Shown in pieces: positions 36,900 to 49,605 of a stretch of 64,000 nt of DNA (position 1 is the stretch's first letter; every line of letters starts with the position of its first letter). The DNA is from Saururus chinensis. Lineage: Eukaryota; Streptophyta; Magnoliopsida; Piperales; Saururaceae. The notes beneath the pieces were generated by a model. It was not told where the DNA came from and made no database searches. It saw nothing but the letters and a program-made list of their open reading frames with translations. Both the position numbers and the translations under genes were made by a program. The DNA lies in contig CP141149.1 of assembly GCA_035235625.1 (NCBI GenBank), forward strand, positions 35,891,753-35,955,752, given 5' to 3'.

Positions 36900-37467
36900 G
36901 TAGGATTACATTTTTTTTTGCAGCCGAGTAAATTTGCTGCTATAGCCATCTTACCTTCGTAACGGGCTTGCCGTCCATCCACAGCCGCCGACTGTTGCAG
37001 GAGTTTTACTGGTCACCCTATTCTTTCTTTTCCTCGCTAAAAAGACCCAAAATTATATCTTAATAATATTTTTATAAATATAGAGATTAGGGTTCTTAAT
37101 TTTTTTAAAATTTTAGTTAATTTTTTTTATTTAAATACCCTAATTAGGTATTTAAAAATTAATTTTAGAACTCTAATTAATCGGGCCTGCAAGACAATTT
37201 AAAGAAGCCAAATACACATCTAAATTGGGTAAACAAGCCCCATACGATATGTTTAACTTTGAATAGTCGTATCTCCCTTATCCGAACTCTAGTTTGCGCG
37301 TTCTTGGTGGCATTTTGAAGCTCTATTTGTACTTTCTAATAAAATTAATTTTAGTCATAAATTTTATCTAGGGAGAAAATTATTCTACTAAGAATGTCAA
37401 TGGGTCAAATACCCTTATTTTTCACATATTTAATTTTTGAAGCCTAAGAAAATTAAAGATATTACAA
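36900..37467 (-). mobile_element. Truncated LTR end, same group as the solo LTRs
   Basis: 37180-37467 aligns with 2500-2822 (shared tract aatagtcgtatct, then a gttcttggtggc-type stretch, ending aaagatattaca). Only the end equivalent to the minus-strand LTR start is present; the other boundary is unclear and no target duplication was found. Confidence 0.55.
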
Positions 37468-40440
37468 TTATAATTTCAGATTTAAAAATTGGAGAAAGTT
37501 TCACGTTGAGATTATTTATATGCATATAATTGTGGTTCTTATTTTCCAACTTTCTAGAGGAGTTGGGGGCACAAAGAAGATGATAGAAGCTAGAGTGTTG
37601 TAAAATATCATCTTTGGGTTGCATATTTCCACAAGTACACTAATAGCCTAACTTGACCCGATTTAAGTAGGGTTAGGGTTTGCATTTTTAACCCTTTTAA
37701 TAAATAAGGTTTGGTTATGACCTGACCCTATTTAAGTATGAATTTTCATTCCTAATTTAACTATCAAAATAATTTTTATACATCCATCAATTTGTTTGTA
37801 CATCCCACGACAGGCCCTTAGCGCAACATAGGTGACTATAGGTTGTGTTTAGCTGTCAAAATGTTTTCACATATATTAAGATATTTTTTTGTACATTAGT
37901 TAAATATTATTTCACATCTAACAACATGCCTTTAGTTAGCATGACATAAGTGGTTATAAGTTTGTGTTTAGCTCTTAAAATGTTTTTTACACATTGGGTT
38001 AATATTTTTTTCTCATTCCATGACATGTCTTTAATTAGCACAAGCTTCAACCCTAGTGAGAGCATCCTACTGGACTTAAGAAGTGAGGGTTAATTTCCTT
38101 CCTACAACTGACATTGGTGCAAGCCTCGATGACGATGATAGTGTGGGCCACCACATCCAAATAGGACCACATCAAGCATAAGAGTAGAAAGAGTATTGTA
38201 GGTCCTCGGGGTTGTCGCGCTCCTAGATGACAGTTGTCATATAACAGGGGGAGCTTTGATGGATCAAATGGGCTATAAAAAGGGAGAGGTATGTAGATAA
38301 TTTTTTCATAGTAGAGGAGGTGGAGGGAGAGGCAGGGTTTGCTTACTTTCAATACTTTTGTATTAATAGGTTGGGGCATGTTTAGTTAGTGAAAATAGTA
38401 TAATACTTGGTAAGGTTTATGTGTATATTTTTTTAAAATGCTTAATTTTTTTCTTTTACTCTTGTGCCAACTTAGCCATTGTAATTTTTACTTTTATTCT
38501 GGCCTTTTGTACTACACATTGGCTTTAGTGGATCTCCAAGAGGCTTTTCAAATGACGATATTCCTAAGGCAAAGGTTAGTTTGGAAGATTTCTTGTTGCT
38601 TTTGTTCCTATGCTATTTGCTCGTAATTTATAATTTTATCTACTATCCGCCTCATAAATCTTAATTGGGAAATCTATTAGAGACAAAGTACTCGCAAGTC
38701 CTATATTCTCTGCAATTTCTTTGACTGACATATTGATTATGGTATATTTCCTTTAATTTAGTTGATTATATTGTATCATAATGCTGCATAATGTTTTTAT
38801 TTTTTCTAAAGTTAGCATCAATTCTTACACAAAACTTATTTGCTAAAGATCAAATTTATGTTGGTGATATTCTACTTTTTGATGCAGGGCAATTGAAAAT
38901 AGATGACAAATTTAAGTAGATGAATGCAGGATTCTGATGTGTATTCTTTGTGTATTTTGTCATGAGTTTTGAAAACCAGGATTTTTAGTTTGCATTTTAA
39001 AATTTGGACTTTGAAATGCAGGATTTTGGTATATTCCCGATAAGGACAAATTACTCCATTAAACCTTCATCCTAATGCCATCATTTTATGCCGGTAAGTG
39101 ACGTAATTACTCTTTTTCACTCTTCCACTTCTAGAAAAAGCAAGGTGAACCTCATGCTCCCCCTCGAGTCAAACATGATGAACCTCATTCTCCCTCACCC
39201 TCAAGTATGGCGTGAGCCTATTTAGTTTCCAGTTGACTCCTCCCCCCCGGTCCTCTCCACCCTGTTTACCCTTCCCCGCCCAGCTAGTCCCCCTCCAACC
39301 CTGCCTTCTTCCTCCACTGTCGTTCCTGGTTCGGCCACTTCTTCCTCAAGAGAATCCTTCCTGCTACTATTTCTCCATCTCCGACTAGTTTTATAGTTCA
39401 ATGACCGTTTTCACCTCACACCCTTGCCCCTCTCTCTTCTTGCCTCTATCATTCAATTCTCAACAGAGCTCTTTTGACACCAGGAGACCCGCAAGGCTTC
39501 TTCCCTTGAGGACACATCAGATTTGCTGCACAAAAAGAACTTATGTTGTCACATGCGTCATCACTAGCAAGACAAAGTGGCTCAAGGAGGTGGTAGACCA
39601 TAGTATAATTTTACTATACACATCTACTGGAGTTCGAAGGCATTGCTATTTATCTTTCCCACACAGAAAGATGTTTTTCTTAATTCAAATTAAACCATTA
39701 TTTCTCTCTCCTCCTAATTCAAGCCACCATCGCTAGTAGGACAAAGTAGCTTAACGAAGTGGTGGACTACAGTAAAATTATACTTTTGTCTATAAGACAA
39801 TGTTGTCTCTCTTGTCCCATACAGGAAGGAAGCATGGGCCTGATCGCTGCAATGGAGGTGAGAGGTGAGCTCAATAAAGAGTTGTGTTATCTTATATAAC
39901 CCCACCAATTCTGAATTGAGTCAAGAGACTTAGGATAGAGACAATTTGAAAAACTTGAGGTTTCGGTCTGAATTGAGGTTGGGGACTTAAGGAGAAAAAT
40001 CACTTTAAGTGAAAATTGTACAATAAAATTAGCATGGGGACCATTTGAGAAATAAAGGCCACCCTAAGGTCTAAGTACGAATTTTATCTAAAAATTAAGG
40101 TAATGAAATACAATAGTCTAAAATACTGAACAGCAAACGCATTATTAAAACAAATGCCGTGTAAAATTAGACGTAGGGAAAAGTGTGGGTGAGTGCAAAA
40201 ATATTGGGAAAAGGGTGAACATTTGAGAAAAAAAATTATCGCAAAAAAAAAATCGTATTTGCTAAAACCTTATTCATTCTCCTTCGCAGTCCTGGCTCAC
40301 GTCAAAATTCAAATGGACAAAACTTTTGTTCCTCCTTAGAAAGGCCCATACCACGAAGAGCCCATACGTCAAATGTTGCCTTTAGGCCCAGCTCGCGAAA
40401 ACGCCTCTTAAGAAAATCATTCAAACGCCGTTAATTGACG
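37468..40440. other. Intergenic region before SIS3; two local duplications
   Basis: No gene is recognised. An imperfect tandem duplication of about 110 bp starts at about 37808 and 37922 with a third partial copy near 38020 (units with cttta-gttagcatgacataagtggttata). A second pair at about 39556 and 39723 shares agcaagacaaagt(g/a)gct and gtggtggac. 39100-39380 is CT-rich. Confidence 0.5.
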
Positions 40441-40773
40441 GCCCGGTCGGTCACCTGTTACAGAATACTTGTCCCAGTTGATCGAGTTGGTGCTTCTCCC
40501 GTCTCCAGGACTACACTGGACTACTATGGATTTCTGTTAGCAAACATATTTCATTTTTTATCTTTTTGCGATTTTCTTTCTTGCTTCTGCCTCCCGGTCG
40601 GATTGGATCTTCTTCGCCCGCTGGTGCTACAGATTCGGCTCGAATTTCTTCCATTTTGAGCTCTTCAAGACCTGCGGTTAAGAGTGCCTGCCATCGAATC
40701 GATTCTTTGGGGCTAGCTAACCATGATTCTTCTGACTGCTGATCTGCTGATTTCCAGTGAATAGTCAGATTCG
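40441..40773 (+). promoter_or_regulatory. Probable 5' leader of SIS3
   Basis: Sequence immediately upstream of the SIS3 start: CT-rich with few open frames and no clear TATA box. The ATG at 40774 is chosen because MAIRGVDFKW matches the family N terminus and ends in a splice donor. Confidence 0.35.
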
Positions 40774-43700
40774 ATGGCCATCAGGGGTGTTGATTTTAAG
40801 TGGTGAGATCAGTTTTTGCTAACATCCTACTTCAACTCTTTTCTCTCTCCTGTCTTACGAACAAGTGTTGCTAAGCAAAATGCTTGCTGGGAAGTTTATT
40901 TGATTATTGTTGTCACATTAATTAAGGGCTTTACTGTATCTTTGTTTGGTGGTGCAGGTATGATGGTTTCTTCCTGTCCATGCTCGCGACAAGCGTGTAT
41001 CCATATCTAATAACCCTTCAATAGATTCCTCTATCTATGCCAACATTTTATTACGTCATTTGTCATTCATGAAGCATGCTGTTTTCTTTATGGCATCTAG
41101 TTTGCGAATCGCTTTTCATGGTTAAAAAATTGTGGATCTCTTCCTTGACCATCCACTATTCAGAATCATTGTTGCAATCAATTGGAATCGTTACCATCTA
41201 TGTACATATCCTTTGCACATATGGACTGTGGTGAATCTCTTACTCTGTTCAATGACAACATTATTTTTCCCGGGATTTATTTTTGGGATTGGTCTTACAC
41301 ACATCAATATACTGTCGTTTTTTTTTTTTAACAGGTTGACTACTCCGCTGTTTTTGTTTTCCGGCTGCTGATGTTTATAGACAATGGCCTTTCATCTGGG
41401 ATGGGATTGTAAGAACTCCCATAGTACTTTTATGGTTCTGTTTATGTTATCAGCTCTTTTTTTATGTCTATTATTGGTAATCTCGCAAGTAACACTCTGA
41501 CCGGGAAGAACCCTCATACTCTCTGTATCCTAAATTAATAGCTCCATTTGGCAAAAAAGTTTGTTCCATATTAATAGCTCCATTTTTGTTCAATTTATGT
41601 GGTTGGGTACTTTAAAAGAGTAACATAAGCTTATTTTCCCTTCTCTTAGATGTGGATTTCACCTTTCAGTACAAACCAGTATTTTTCCAAATGTAGCTAT
41701 TAATATGGGATGAAGTATTATTTATACTTTTGCTTATTTGTTTATCATGGTCTTTCAAAAGATACATGTTTCTTTTTTTTTTTCCTTTTATGGGTAAAAA
41801 TTATGTAAAACAAGAAAATAATTAGAAGAGGAATTTATATATAGCACATGTCTTTGGAGCTATTCACATATAACCACCTACTATTCAAATTTTTACACCT
41901 CTCCACCTACATTGATGTAGATGAACCTGGCGTTTGTATTCTTTTGTAAATGGAAAAATATGATCCTTGCTTAATGATTATTTATTTGGTCTTATTTATC
42001 TTTCTCAATAATTACCTCACAAAGCTTACAAAAATCTAATTAAAAAAATGGATAATCCAATTAGTAAAAATTGTGCTTTATAATGTTAACTTTGTTGTAA
42101 ATGGTAAGATATACCATATTTATGTCTAGATCATGACCAAGATTGCATCTCATGATGAAATTTCAAAATGAAGATTTTACTTATCCAATTCTCCAAAAGA
42201 GAGGACGCCATAAGGGAGCTAAGCTGGAAACAAAAAGATAGAATATAAGGAAGGTTCTGGAAGCATGGAAATTTAATAATGAGTATAACTCAATGTTTTT
42301 TAGAAAGTGGGACAAAGAGTGCTTTATTTTTTGCACTCAATGGTTTTTTGCGGTTTTATTTTTAACTGTTCTGAAATGAATATGGTATCCTGTTTATTTA
42401 GCAAATTTTATCTCTTTGATTTGTCATAAGAGCTTATACATACAAATGTTTACACACTGTTTTCACTTTTGGAAGATGAAAATCATTCTCCGCCCTTGTA
42501 CCTTAAGTGGTTTATATGGATGCCTTACAAGCATTTTAAGTCATTACATCTACATGCAGATTTTACATTCTTAATTCAGATTGACATGAATGCATACACA
42601 CAAAAAGCTTATTCTATCACAACATCTCCAATATATAATCTGGGCTCTGCTTTTATGCCTTGAGTAGATTTTATGAATGCCTAACGAGCATTTTAAGTTA
42701 TTAATTTCATATGCTTATTTTACAGTCCTAACAATGACATGAATATGCACGATTTTTGTTGTGCATGTCTTTAGGGACCTAGGATGGCAACAACGATATG
42801 CTCGTTTCTGTGGAAGAATTGTGGTTCTTTCAATCCTCTCGTTCTTGTTGTATCCTTTCCTATGGGCTTGGAATGTGATAGGTACCATATGGTTCACAAG
42901 GGCGAAAAACTGTGTAAGTTTTAGATTTGTAGCTGAATAGGTTACAGAGAAAATTATGCCCCAGTCCAACTTGTAAATATGGCTACAAAGTTTTCTCTGT
43001 TATTAAGTAACTAAACTTTTCCATTTTAAACTCCAAACAGCTCAGATATCATCTATTTAAAAGAATAAATTTTTTCCTAAATTACTCTTCAACACACTGG
43101 AAAAACTACCAAATCCTAATTTTCTTACTTCTGTACTCTCTCTTGCTCTCTATGTTACAGCAATCCAAAATTTGTCAAGTACTAAGTTCTAACAGAAAAA
43201 ATCATGTGGTATTCAACCTTTTGGTTCCTTGCTTCTATATGTACTCCCTCCGTCTTACATTAATAGCTCCATTTGGAAAAAAAGTTTGTTCCATATTAAT
43301 AGCTCCATTTTGTTCAATTTAAGTTGTTGGGTACTTGAAAAATATTATCATAAGCTTATTTTCCCTTCTCTTAGATGTGGGTTTCACCATTCAATAAAAA
43401 GCATCAATTTTCTAAATGTAACTATTAATATAGGACAGTGGGAGTATTAGTGTATGGAAAAAGTTAATTTGCACTAAATACATGCCACAATGGATCGCGG
43501 CCATTGGACTGAGATTTGACGTGTGTTATAAAAACCCCGTCTGCCCCCTGTTTTACGGGTGCCGTGGTATAAAAAATGCATGGCCGCATGGCATCTAGCG
43601 CACACATGTGGTGTGTGCCAAGCACATATAAACATGCCTCATATTATATTGCTTTTCTATATATATGCATAATTTTTTTTGTCACAATGAGGCACTGCAA

Positions 43701-46700
43701 ATTCTAGTCTATAGCTCTTCCAGGGAAGATCCTCTCAAGAGCGAAAGAATTAGAACATAGCACGGGAGCTTTATTGCAGCAAAGAGACACGGGGAGGGAT
43801 AACCAGGTTTGAATAGCATTCCATTGTGACCCTGTATCAGTGTTGTAAAAACCGGACCAGCCAGTTCGACCCGGTTGAACCACATATATGCCTGGTTGGA
43901 CTGGGAACACGCGGACCTGACCACCAATCAGGGTTGGTGGCTGGGTCAATTTTAAAAATGCTGCCCTGTATTGCATTCCTGAGAAATAATTGCTTGCGTG
44001 TTGTATAGATTGTTATTGCACCTTCAGTTCTTTCTTTCCGTATCTGGATTTACATATTTTTATGGCATCTTTGGTTCTTTCTTTCCCTCTCCTTCTCCCA
44101 ATGCTTCAAAGTTGAGACTCTCATGCATCCTATCGGTAAAAAAAAAATAAAAAAAAGGACAACCAATGAAACATGAAAACTGAAATCTATGAAGATATTT
44201 CAAATTTAGCTTCTTGTTCAAATTCATTCATTGAACCTGCCTTTCTTCCTATGGAATCTCCATTTCATTGATTTACTGCTGCAATTGTGTGCAGCTCTCA
44301 ATCACCTACTGATGCAACTGAAGCATCAGTTTGTCCACCAGCGCTGCAGGTGGAACTGGGCCATGACCAGCTACAAGGACAACCTTGTAGCCATCATGTA
44401 GGGTGGGGGGAAAGGGGGGCCTCAATACAGACTTCATCCCTTTAAGATGACCAGTTATGACTAAAGCTTGGAGAGAGATGCTATATTAGTTAGAAAGTGG
44501 TTTATCTTTGCTCCAGTAGAAGACTAACTTCGGCAAGAAGTTTCTTTTGGGAAGATAGGACTTTCAAAGTATTTAGACTTTGAAGACGTGGAGTTTCAGG
44601 TATATAAAACATTGTTGGAACTTTATAGCCATTTAGACCAGTAAAGTGGGCCTGGGAGTAATTTTTCTGATATTTTCTTGGCTTTGGATTTATTAACTGC
44701 ATTTATGAGCAACGTGAAAATTATATGCAGTTGCCTGAGGAAGGTCAAAAGTGGGGTTTCCTAATCTGGCTGCTTTTTAGCTATTGTGGGCTTGTTGGCT
44801 TTGCTTGTGTATCCTTAGGTAAGGTGAGTGCCACATTTTCTCTTGTATATTTAAGATTTACATTGTCATTCAAACGACATTTGTGTTTCCGGGAAAAAAA
44901 ATGGTGCATTGAGTTACTAGAGAGGTGTGTGTGTGTCACACACTTTTGCGTGTGACAACACAACAAAGTGTTTCCAGTGAGTAAAGACTACATAGCCTTA
45001 TGATGATTGAGATGGAGTTTTCTTAGCCTAAGTCTATAATAAATGTGTTTTAAGCTCTGGATATGTCTTAGGTTTAATGTTTTGAACTGCACCATTTACA
45101 GAATATTATTGGTTGCATTTTAGATTTTAATTGGATATGAGAGTACTGTTTTATTATTTTTCATCTCTTGTATCTATGGTGCATGTTTGTTGATTTAGAA
45201 AAAGTTTATGATAGAGTGCCTCGAGAGCTCATTTGGAGTGTCTTAAAGAAGAAAAAAGTTATAAGAGGTTACGTCGATATTATTAAAGATATGTATAATG
45301 GGGTGGCGTAGTGACCGGTGTACGTACAATTGGGAGGGGGGGGGGGTGGTGAAGGGGTTCTCGATCACAAGGGGAATGAAGGAGTTCTCGATCACAATAG
45401 GTTTACATCAAGGGTCGGCCATACGTCCTTATCTTTTTACTCTAATTATAGATGAACTAACTCTATATATACAAGATAGGATACTTTGATACTTGCTTTT
45501 AGTGGATGACGTAGTTTTATTTGACAAGATTATAGTAGAGTTAAATGCCCAAATTAGAACCATAGAGGGAAGCTCTAGAATTTAAAATACGCAGGACTAA
45601 GATAGAGTATATGAAATTTGACTTTAAAGATAGTAGAATTATAGGTAGAACTTTAATCGAAATAGATTGGCAAGAAGTATTAAAATGTGAGCAATTTCGT
45701 TATTTGGGCTCCCTTGTCCATAAAGTGGGAAATATCACTAGTGATGTGATACATAAGATTAATGCAGGGCGGGTAAAATGAAGGGCGATGTCAAGAGTAA
45801 TGTGGGATAGACGAGTTTCAAATAGGCTTAAAGATAAGTTAATAGGATTCTTATTAGGTCTGCAATACTTTATAAAGCAGTATGTTGGACACTAAAGAAA
45901 AGTCATATAAATAAACTAAATGTAGTTGAAATGAAGATGCTAAGGTGGATGTGTAGAATAACGAGAAAAAACAGGATTAAAAATGAATATATACGTGAGA
46001 ACTTAGGGATAATACCTTTAAAGGAGAAGCTTTGGGAGTGTAAGTTGAATTGGTATGGGCATGTACAAAGAAGACCAATGGATGACCTAGTAAGGATGGA
46101 AGAGTTTTATGTAAATGATCCAAAAGAAAGAGATGGAGACCTCAAAGAACTTAATGACTGTTATCTTTTATGAAAAATATTGGCATAAAATAGGTTAGAA
46201 TGGAGGCGTAAGATCCATGTCGCCGACCCCAAATTGTTGGGAAATGGCACTACTTGATTATGATTATCTATGGTGCAAATATGTGTCATTTTTAATTAGT
46301 TGTGGTCATCTTGTCTTTCATCAGCTAGGTTTGGCTTGTGGTGCCATAATTATCAAAGTTTCTGAACCATAACATTTTCTTCAGTGGCACAGACGAAGGC
46401 ATGCACATGTACAACGTGCTCAACAGGGGATTCCAGTTTCAGAATACGGGGTAAATTTTATTCCATAAATTTACAATTTGTTTCCTGGAAGCATGATTAT
46501 TGGATATAAACATTTTGGGAGCATGTTTTACATTTGCAGAAAATCACTTAGTGCATATGGAGGTGGTTAGTGGAATGTAATTTCTCTTTTCGAAGATTTT
46601 TCTTATATCATTTCTTATTGACGTTTTTCATACATGGAATTATCCAATGATCTACTGATAATCATGTCATGCATTTGAGGTTTGTTTTAGGATGAGCAAT

Positions 46701-47896
46701 CGATATATTACATATTCCACTAACTTATCTGTCTCCTTTCATGTCAGAGGCATAATTTAATGATTTGTAGACCCCTCATCATTCCCCTTCTCTGCAACTA
46801 TGTTTTTAGAAACTCATCACCATCCAATTATTTCAGGTTGTGATTGACATGATCCGAGTGCCTGACTGGGCATTTGAAGCTGCTGGTCAGGAGATGAGAG
46901 GAATGGGCCAAGACACGGCCTATCATCCAGGGCTTTACCTCACAGCAGCTCAGGTATATAATCCCTGGTATAGCCTGCTTGAATTTTGTGTTAGAAGAAA
47001 ATTATATCTTGTGAGAAATACGATTTATATCTATCTAAATAGTTGAAGCACTTGTAGATTGTTATAAGTCAGGCATTCTGGGATGCATTGGCAAGTTTCT
47101 GAATATAGATTGTTGCGTTCAGCTAGCATCTTCTTTATTCAACTTAGGAAAGGCTGTTATACACTCTCTGCCTGGACATATGTATTTTTTTTATTTGTTG
47201 TACCATGTTTTAGATAATCTATCATTATCGTGTTATTGTATTTTGCCATAGAGAGAAGCAGTGGAAGCTCTAATTCAGGAACTTCCGAAGTTCAGGCTCA
47301 AGACTGTTCCAACCGATTGCAGTGAATGCCCAATCTGTCTAGAAGAGTTCCGTGTGGGCAATGAGGTAAACGGCAGTTGTCTTGCTTCATCTAAAAAATG
47401 GCTAATGGCAAAGACACTTTCCGGCGAATTTTGTTTTGGCATGATCTAAACCTTTTAAGTATACAATTTTTGGCAGGTTCGTGGACTTCCTTGTGCTCAT
47501 AATTTCCATGTGGAGTGCATTGATGAATGGCTTCGGCTGAATGTGAAGTGCCCTCGATGCCGTTGCTCTGTTTTCCCCAACCTTGACCTCAGTGCACTCT
47601 CCAATTTAGGAGCGGATACCGGACCGGCTTCTGCAAGTGTGGTGACGACTAGCAGGTATATGCATCAACCACTGCCTGCCGGTCAGAGCTACCTGTTACG
47701 TTTGCAGGGCCTGCTCCGGACTATCCAAACAGAGAATGATGCTCAAGTTGCTGGAGGAGAAGATGCCTCTGGATTGGAAGCAGCAGAGAATGGACGTGCC
47801 ACAGTGATGGTAACTGATGGCCCTGCTGGCGTTGCAGGGCCAGGGATGACGGCATGCATGATTGCTGAGGATCAACCCTCCCATGTCCATGGGTAG
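40774..47896 (+). CDS. SIS3: SIS3-type RING-H2 E3 ubiquitin ligase, multi-pass membrane protein
   Basis: E3 ligase of the Arabidopsis SUGAR-INSENSITIVE 3 type, acting in sugar response. Ten coding exons: 40774-40802, 40958-40996, 41164-41230, 41335-41408, 42775-42913, 44731-44823, 46385-46450, 46837-46953, 47252-47365 and 47477-47896. All have GT-AG borders and frame-consistent joins, giving 385 residues (the Arabidopsis protein is about 358 as I recall). The first half holds several membrane segments (VIIVAINWNRYHLCTY; VVLSILSFLLYPFLWAW; WGFLIWLLFSYCGLVGFACV). The RING-H2 uses C234, C237, C252, H254, H257, C260, C271 and C274, with perfect spacing. The C-terminal 90 residues are less conserved. 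Introns 4 and 5 carry MITEs and intron 6 a LINE fragment, yet the coding sequence is intact. Confidence 0.95.
41517..41718. mobile_element. Stowaway MITE in SIS3 intron 4
   Basis: ctctgtatcctaaattaatagctccatttgg...gtagctattaatatgggatgaag, TA at both ends. About 200 bp and nearly the same sequence as the element at 43244. Confidence 0.8.
43244..43444. mobile_element. Stowaway MITE in SIS3 intron 5
   Basis: Starts ctccctccgtcttacattaa and ends ttaatataggacagtgggag, with TA at 43242-43243 and 43445-43446. The best-preserved member of the family in the window. Confidence 0.88.
43486..44170. repeat. Unclassified repeat-like segment in SIS3 intron 5
   Basis: GC-richer than its surroundings; contains gtaaaaaccggaccagccag and cccggttgaacc, motifs that recur in plant interspersed repeats, and an A-rich tract at 44137-44158. 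No ends or target duplication identified. Confidence 0.35.
45175..46260 (+). mobile_element. RTE-type LINE fragment in SIS3 intron 6
   Basis: 5'-truncated non-LTR retrotransposon in the gene's orientation. Reverse-transcriptase landmarks: MFVDLEKVYDRVPRELIW (45187), FSITIGLHQGSAIRPYLFTL (about 45390) and a LLLVDDVVLFD catalytic box (about 45500), an F/VADD-type variant. The C-terminal tract MLRWMCRITRKNRIKNEYI and LNWYGHVQRRP (about 45935-46080), then RKIHVADP near 46210, is the hallmark tail of plant RTE LINEs. Several stops and frame changes show it is dead. The 3' end fades at about 46260 (accccaaattgttggg). Confidence 0.88.
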
Positions 47897-48095
47897 GTAC
47901 TCGCTGAAAGTTTTGTCCTTTCTGAAGGGGTTGAGCGCAGTAGAATAGGGGGAAAACAACCTGCCCGTGCAAATTTTTGTGGGCCTTTTTGTTTTTGGTT
48001 TTTGGGAGGTGTATACATGTTGCACATAAGGAATGATCTGACCAGGCTTCTAAAGGCTAAAACATGTGCCTATCTGTTTAACCAATTTCTTGTGA

Positions 48096-48101
48096 AATAA
48101 A
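48096..48101 (+). terminator. Candidate SIS3 polyadenylation signal
   Basis: AATAAA about 200 bp downstream of the SIS3 stop at 47896, in sequence that reads as a normal 3' UTR. Inferred from motif and position. Confidence 0.5.
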
Positions 48102-48149
48102 ATGCCAGTTGCAAATTGCTTACGCTCTTAATCCGCTTCCAGCAAGCAG

Positions 48150-49605
48150 CCCCTGGAGTGGAGTCTGCTAGCTTACTTGGGTGCTAAGTCTTGAGTGTCA
48201 ATAAGAATATAAGAATTAGGTTCAAAGTGAAAGGTGGTCCTTAGCATAAAGGTTACTTGAAGGTAGAAACACAGATAATTGATCTGGAGAAAGCTCTCCA
48301 ATGCCATACCAATGAGCATTAAAGTCACGAGGAATGATTGAAGCCAAAGCGAGGAACTCCTGCAACAAGATGGATGATCATTCCTTAGCCTTCCTGTCAC
48401 GCAGTGAAAGAAAGAATAAAAAAAGAAAGATAAAAAAGGCAAGGTGGGCATGAGCTGGAAGGGGAGATCTGATTGAAATGGAGATACAGTATATGCTAAA
48501 GCATGTGGCTTTAGACATGAACAAGCACAACCAGACGTACTCTACCCCGCGTTCTTTCCCCAATCAGGCCACACTGCAAATGTCACCTTCGCAGCCAAAA
48601 GGATGCCACTCGGGTGGTCGGGTTTGAATATACTAAATGGTAAAATAAATTGAGTTCGGGTTTAAATTTTGACCCGAACCATTCGGGTCGGATCGGTTTC
48701 GAGTTTTTTCTAACCCGACCCGGTATTTATTATCAATTCCCTCCCAGACCCAGTTTCAATTTCACGGTCGACCAGTTCGCCGTTCCGCCTCCAGAGCTCG
48801 TCAACTGGTCCTTTTCATCTCGCCGGCGCGGCGCCTCCTCTCCATTTCGCCAGCACCTCTTCTCCATCTCGCGGAGCCTCCTCTCCGTCTCGCCGACTCC
48901 ATACCCCAGTCAAGACCCCTCCTCTCCATCTCACCGGAGGCTCGCTGCGATTGCCGGCTCCTGACGGCCTTTGCTGACGGCGGTACCAAGTTTTTTGCAC
49001 TGAATCCCTTTTGTGATCCGAAGTTAAAGGTACTTCTTTTACTCCAGTTGTGTCTGGATCTGTGTCTGGTCCTTCTGGCCTCTGGTCTGTTTAATGCCTT
49101 TCGCCGCCACGCCAGGGCCTCTCTGGTTTTTTTTAAATGAAGCAGAGGTATCAATGGAACTCAACTCCATTTAAAAAAAAAGGCTAATGGCAATGAGGTA
49201 ACGGCAGTTGTCTTGCTTCACCATTGGAAACGATTCAGGGTACCGACACAACTGCCGCCACGCCTCTGGTAAAACCTCTCTGGTTACTCATTGGTGTGAA
49301 CAGAACAGAGGTTTTATCAATGGCGTGAGCAAAGGTATTAATGTGATATTTTTTCATATTAAGGTCGGGTCAGGTTAGGTGGTAAATTATTCGGGTCGGG
49401 TTATGGTGTTTTTGGGTTTATATGTTATCCGGGTTCGGGTTTTAATTTTACGATTCTGTTATAAATTTTTTAACCCTGACAGGTTTGGTTTAGGATTCTT
49501 TTAAATGGTAACCCGACCCGGTGCAACCCATCTACGCTTTCTTATTAGTATGGTTGGCAACATTTTCCATTGCTTCGTTGGTTTCACTCCCTCGCCACCC
49601 AGTCC
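48150..49605. other. Intergenic region between SIS3 and the CASP-like gene
   Basis: 48640-48730 and 49360-49535 share cgggt/acccg-type blocks (attcgggtcgg; acccgacccgg), and 48780-49020 is CT/GC-rich. This suggests an inserted element of about 0.9 kb, but no ends could be fixed. Short direct repeats (cctctctggtt; agaggt-tatcaatgg) occur near 49115-49160 and 49278-49325. The patch at 49183-49220 copies SIS3 sequence. Confidence 0.4.
49183..49220 (+). repeat. Short patch copied from the SIS3 exon 9/intron 9 junction
   Basis: caatgaggta-acggcagttg and then tcttgcttca match 47360-47390 with one base missing. The preceding ggctaatggca matches 47398-47408, which lies downstream in SIS3. So two adjacent pieces appear here in swapped order. 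Confidence 0.75.
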
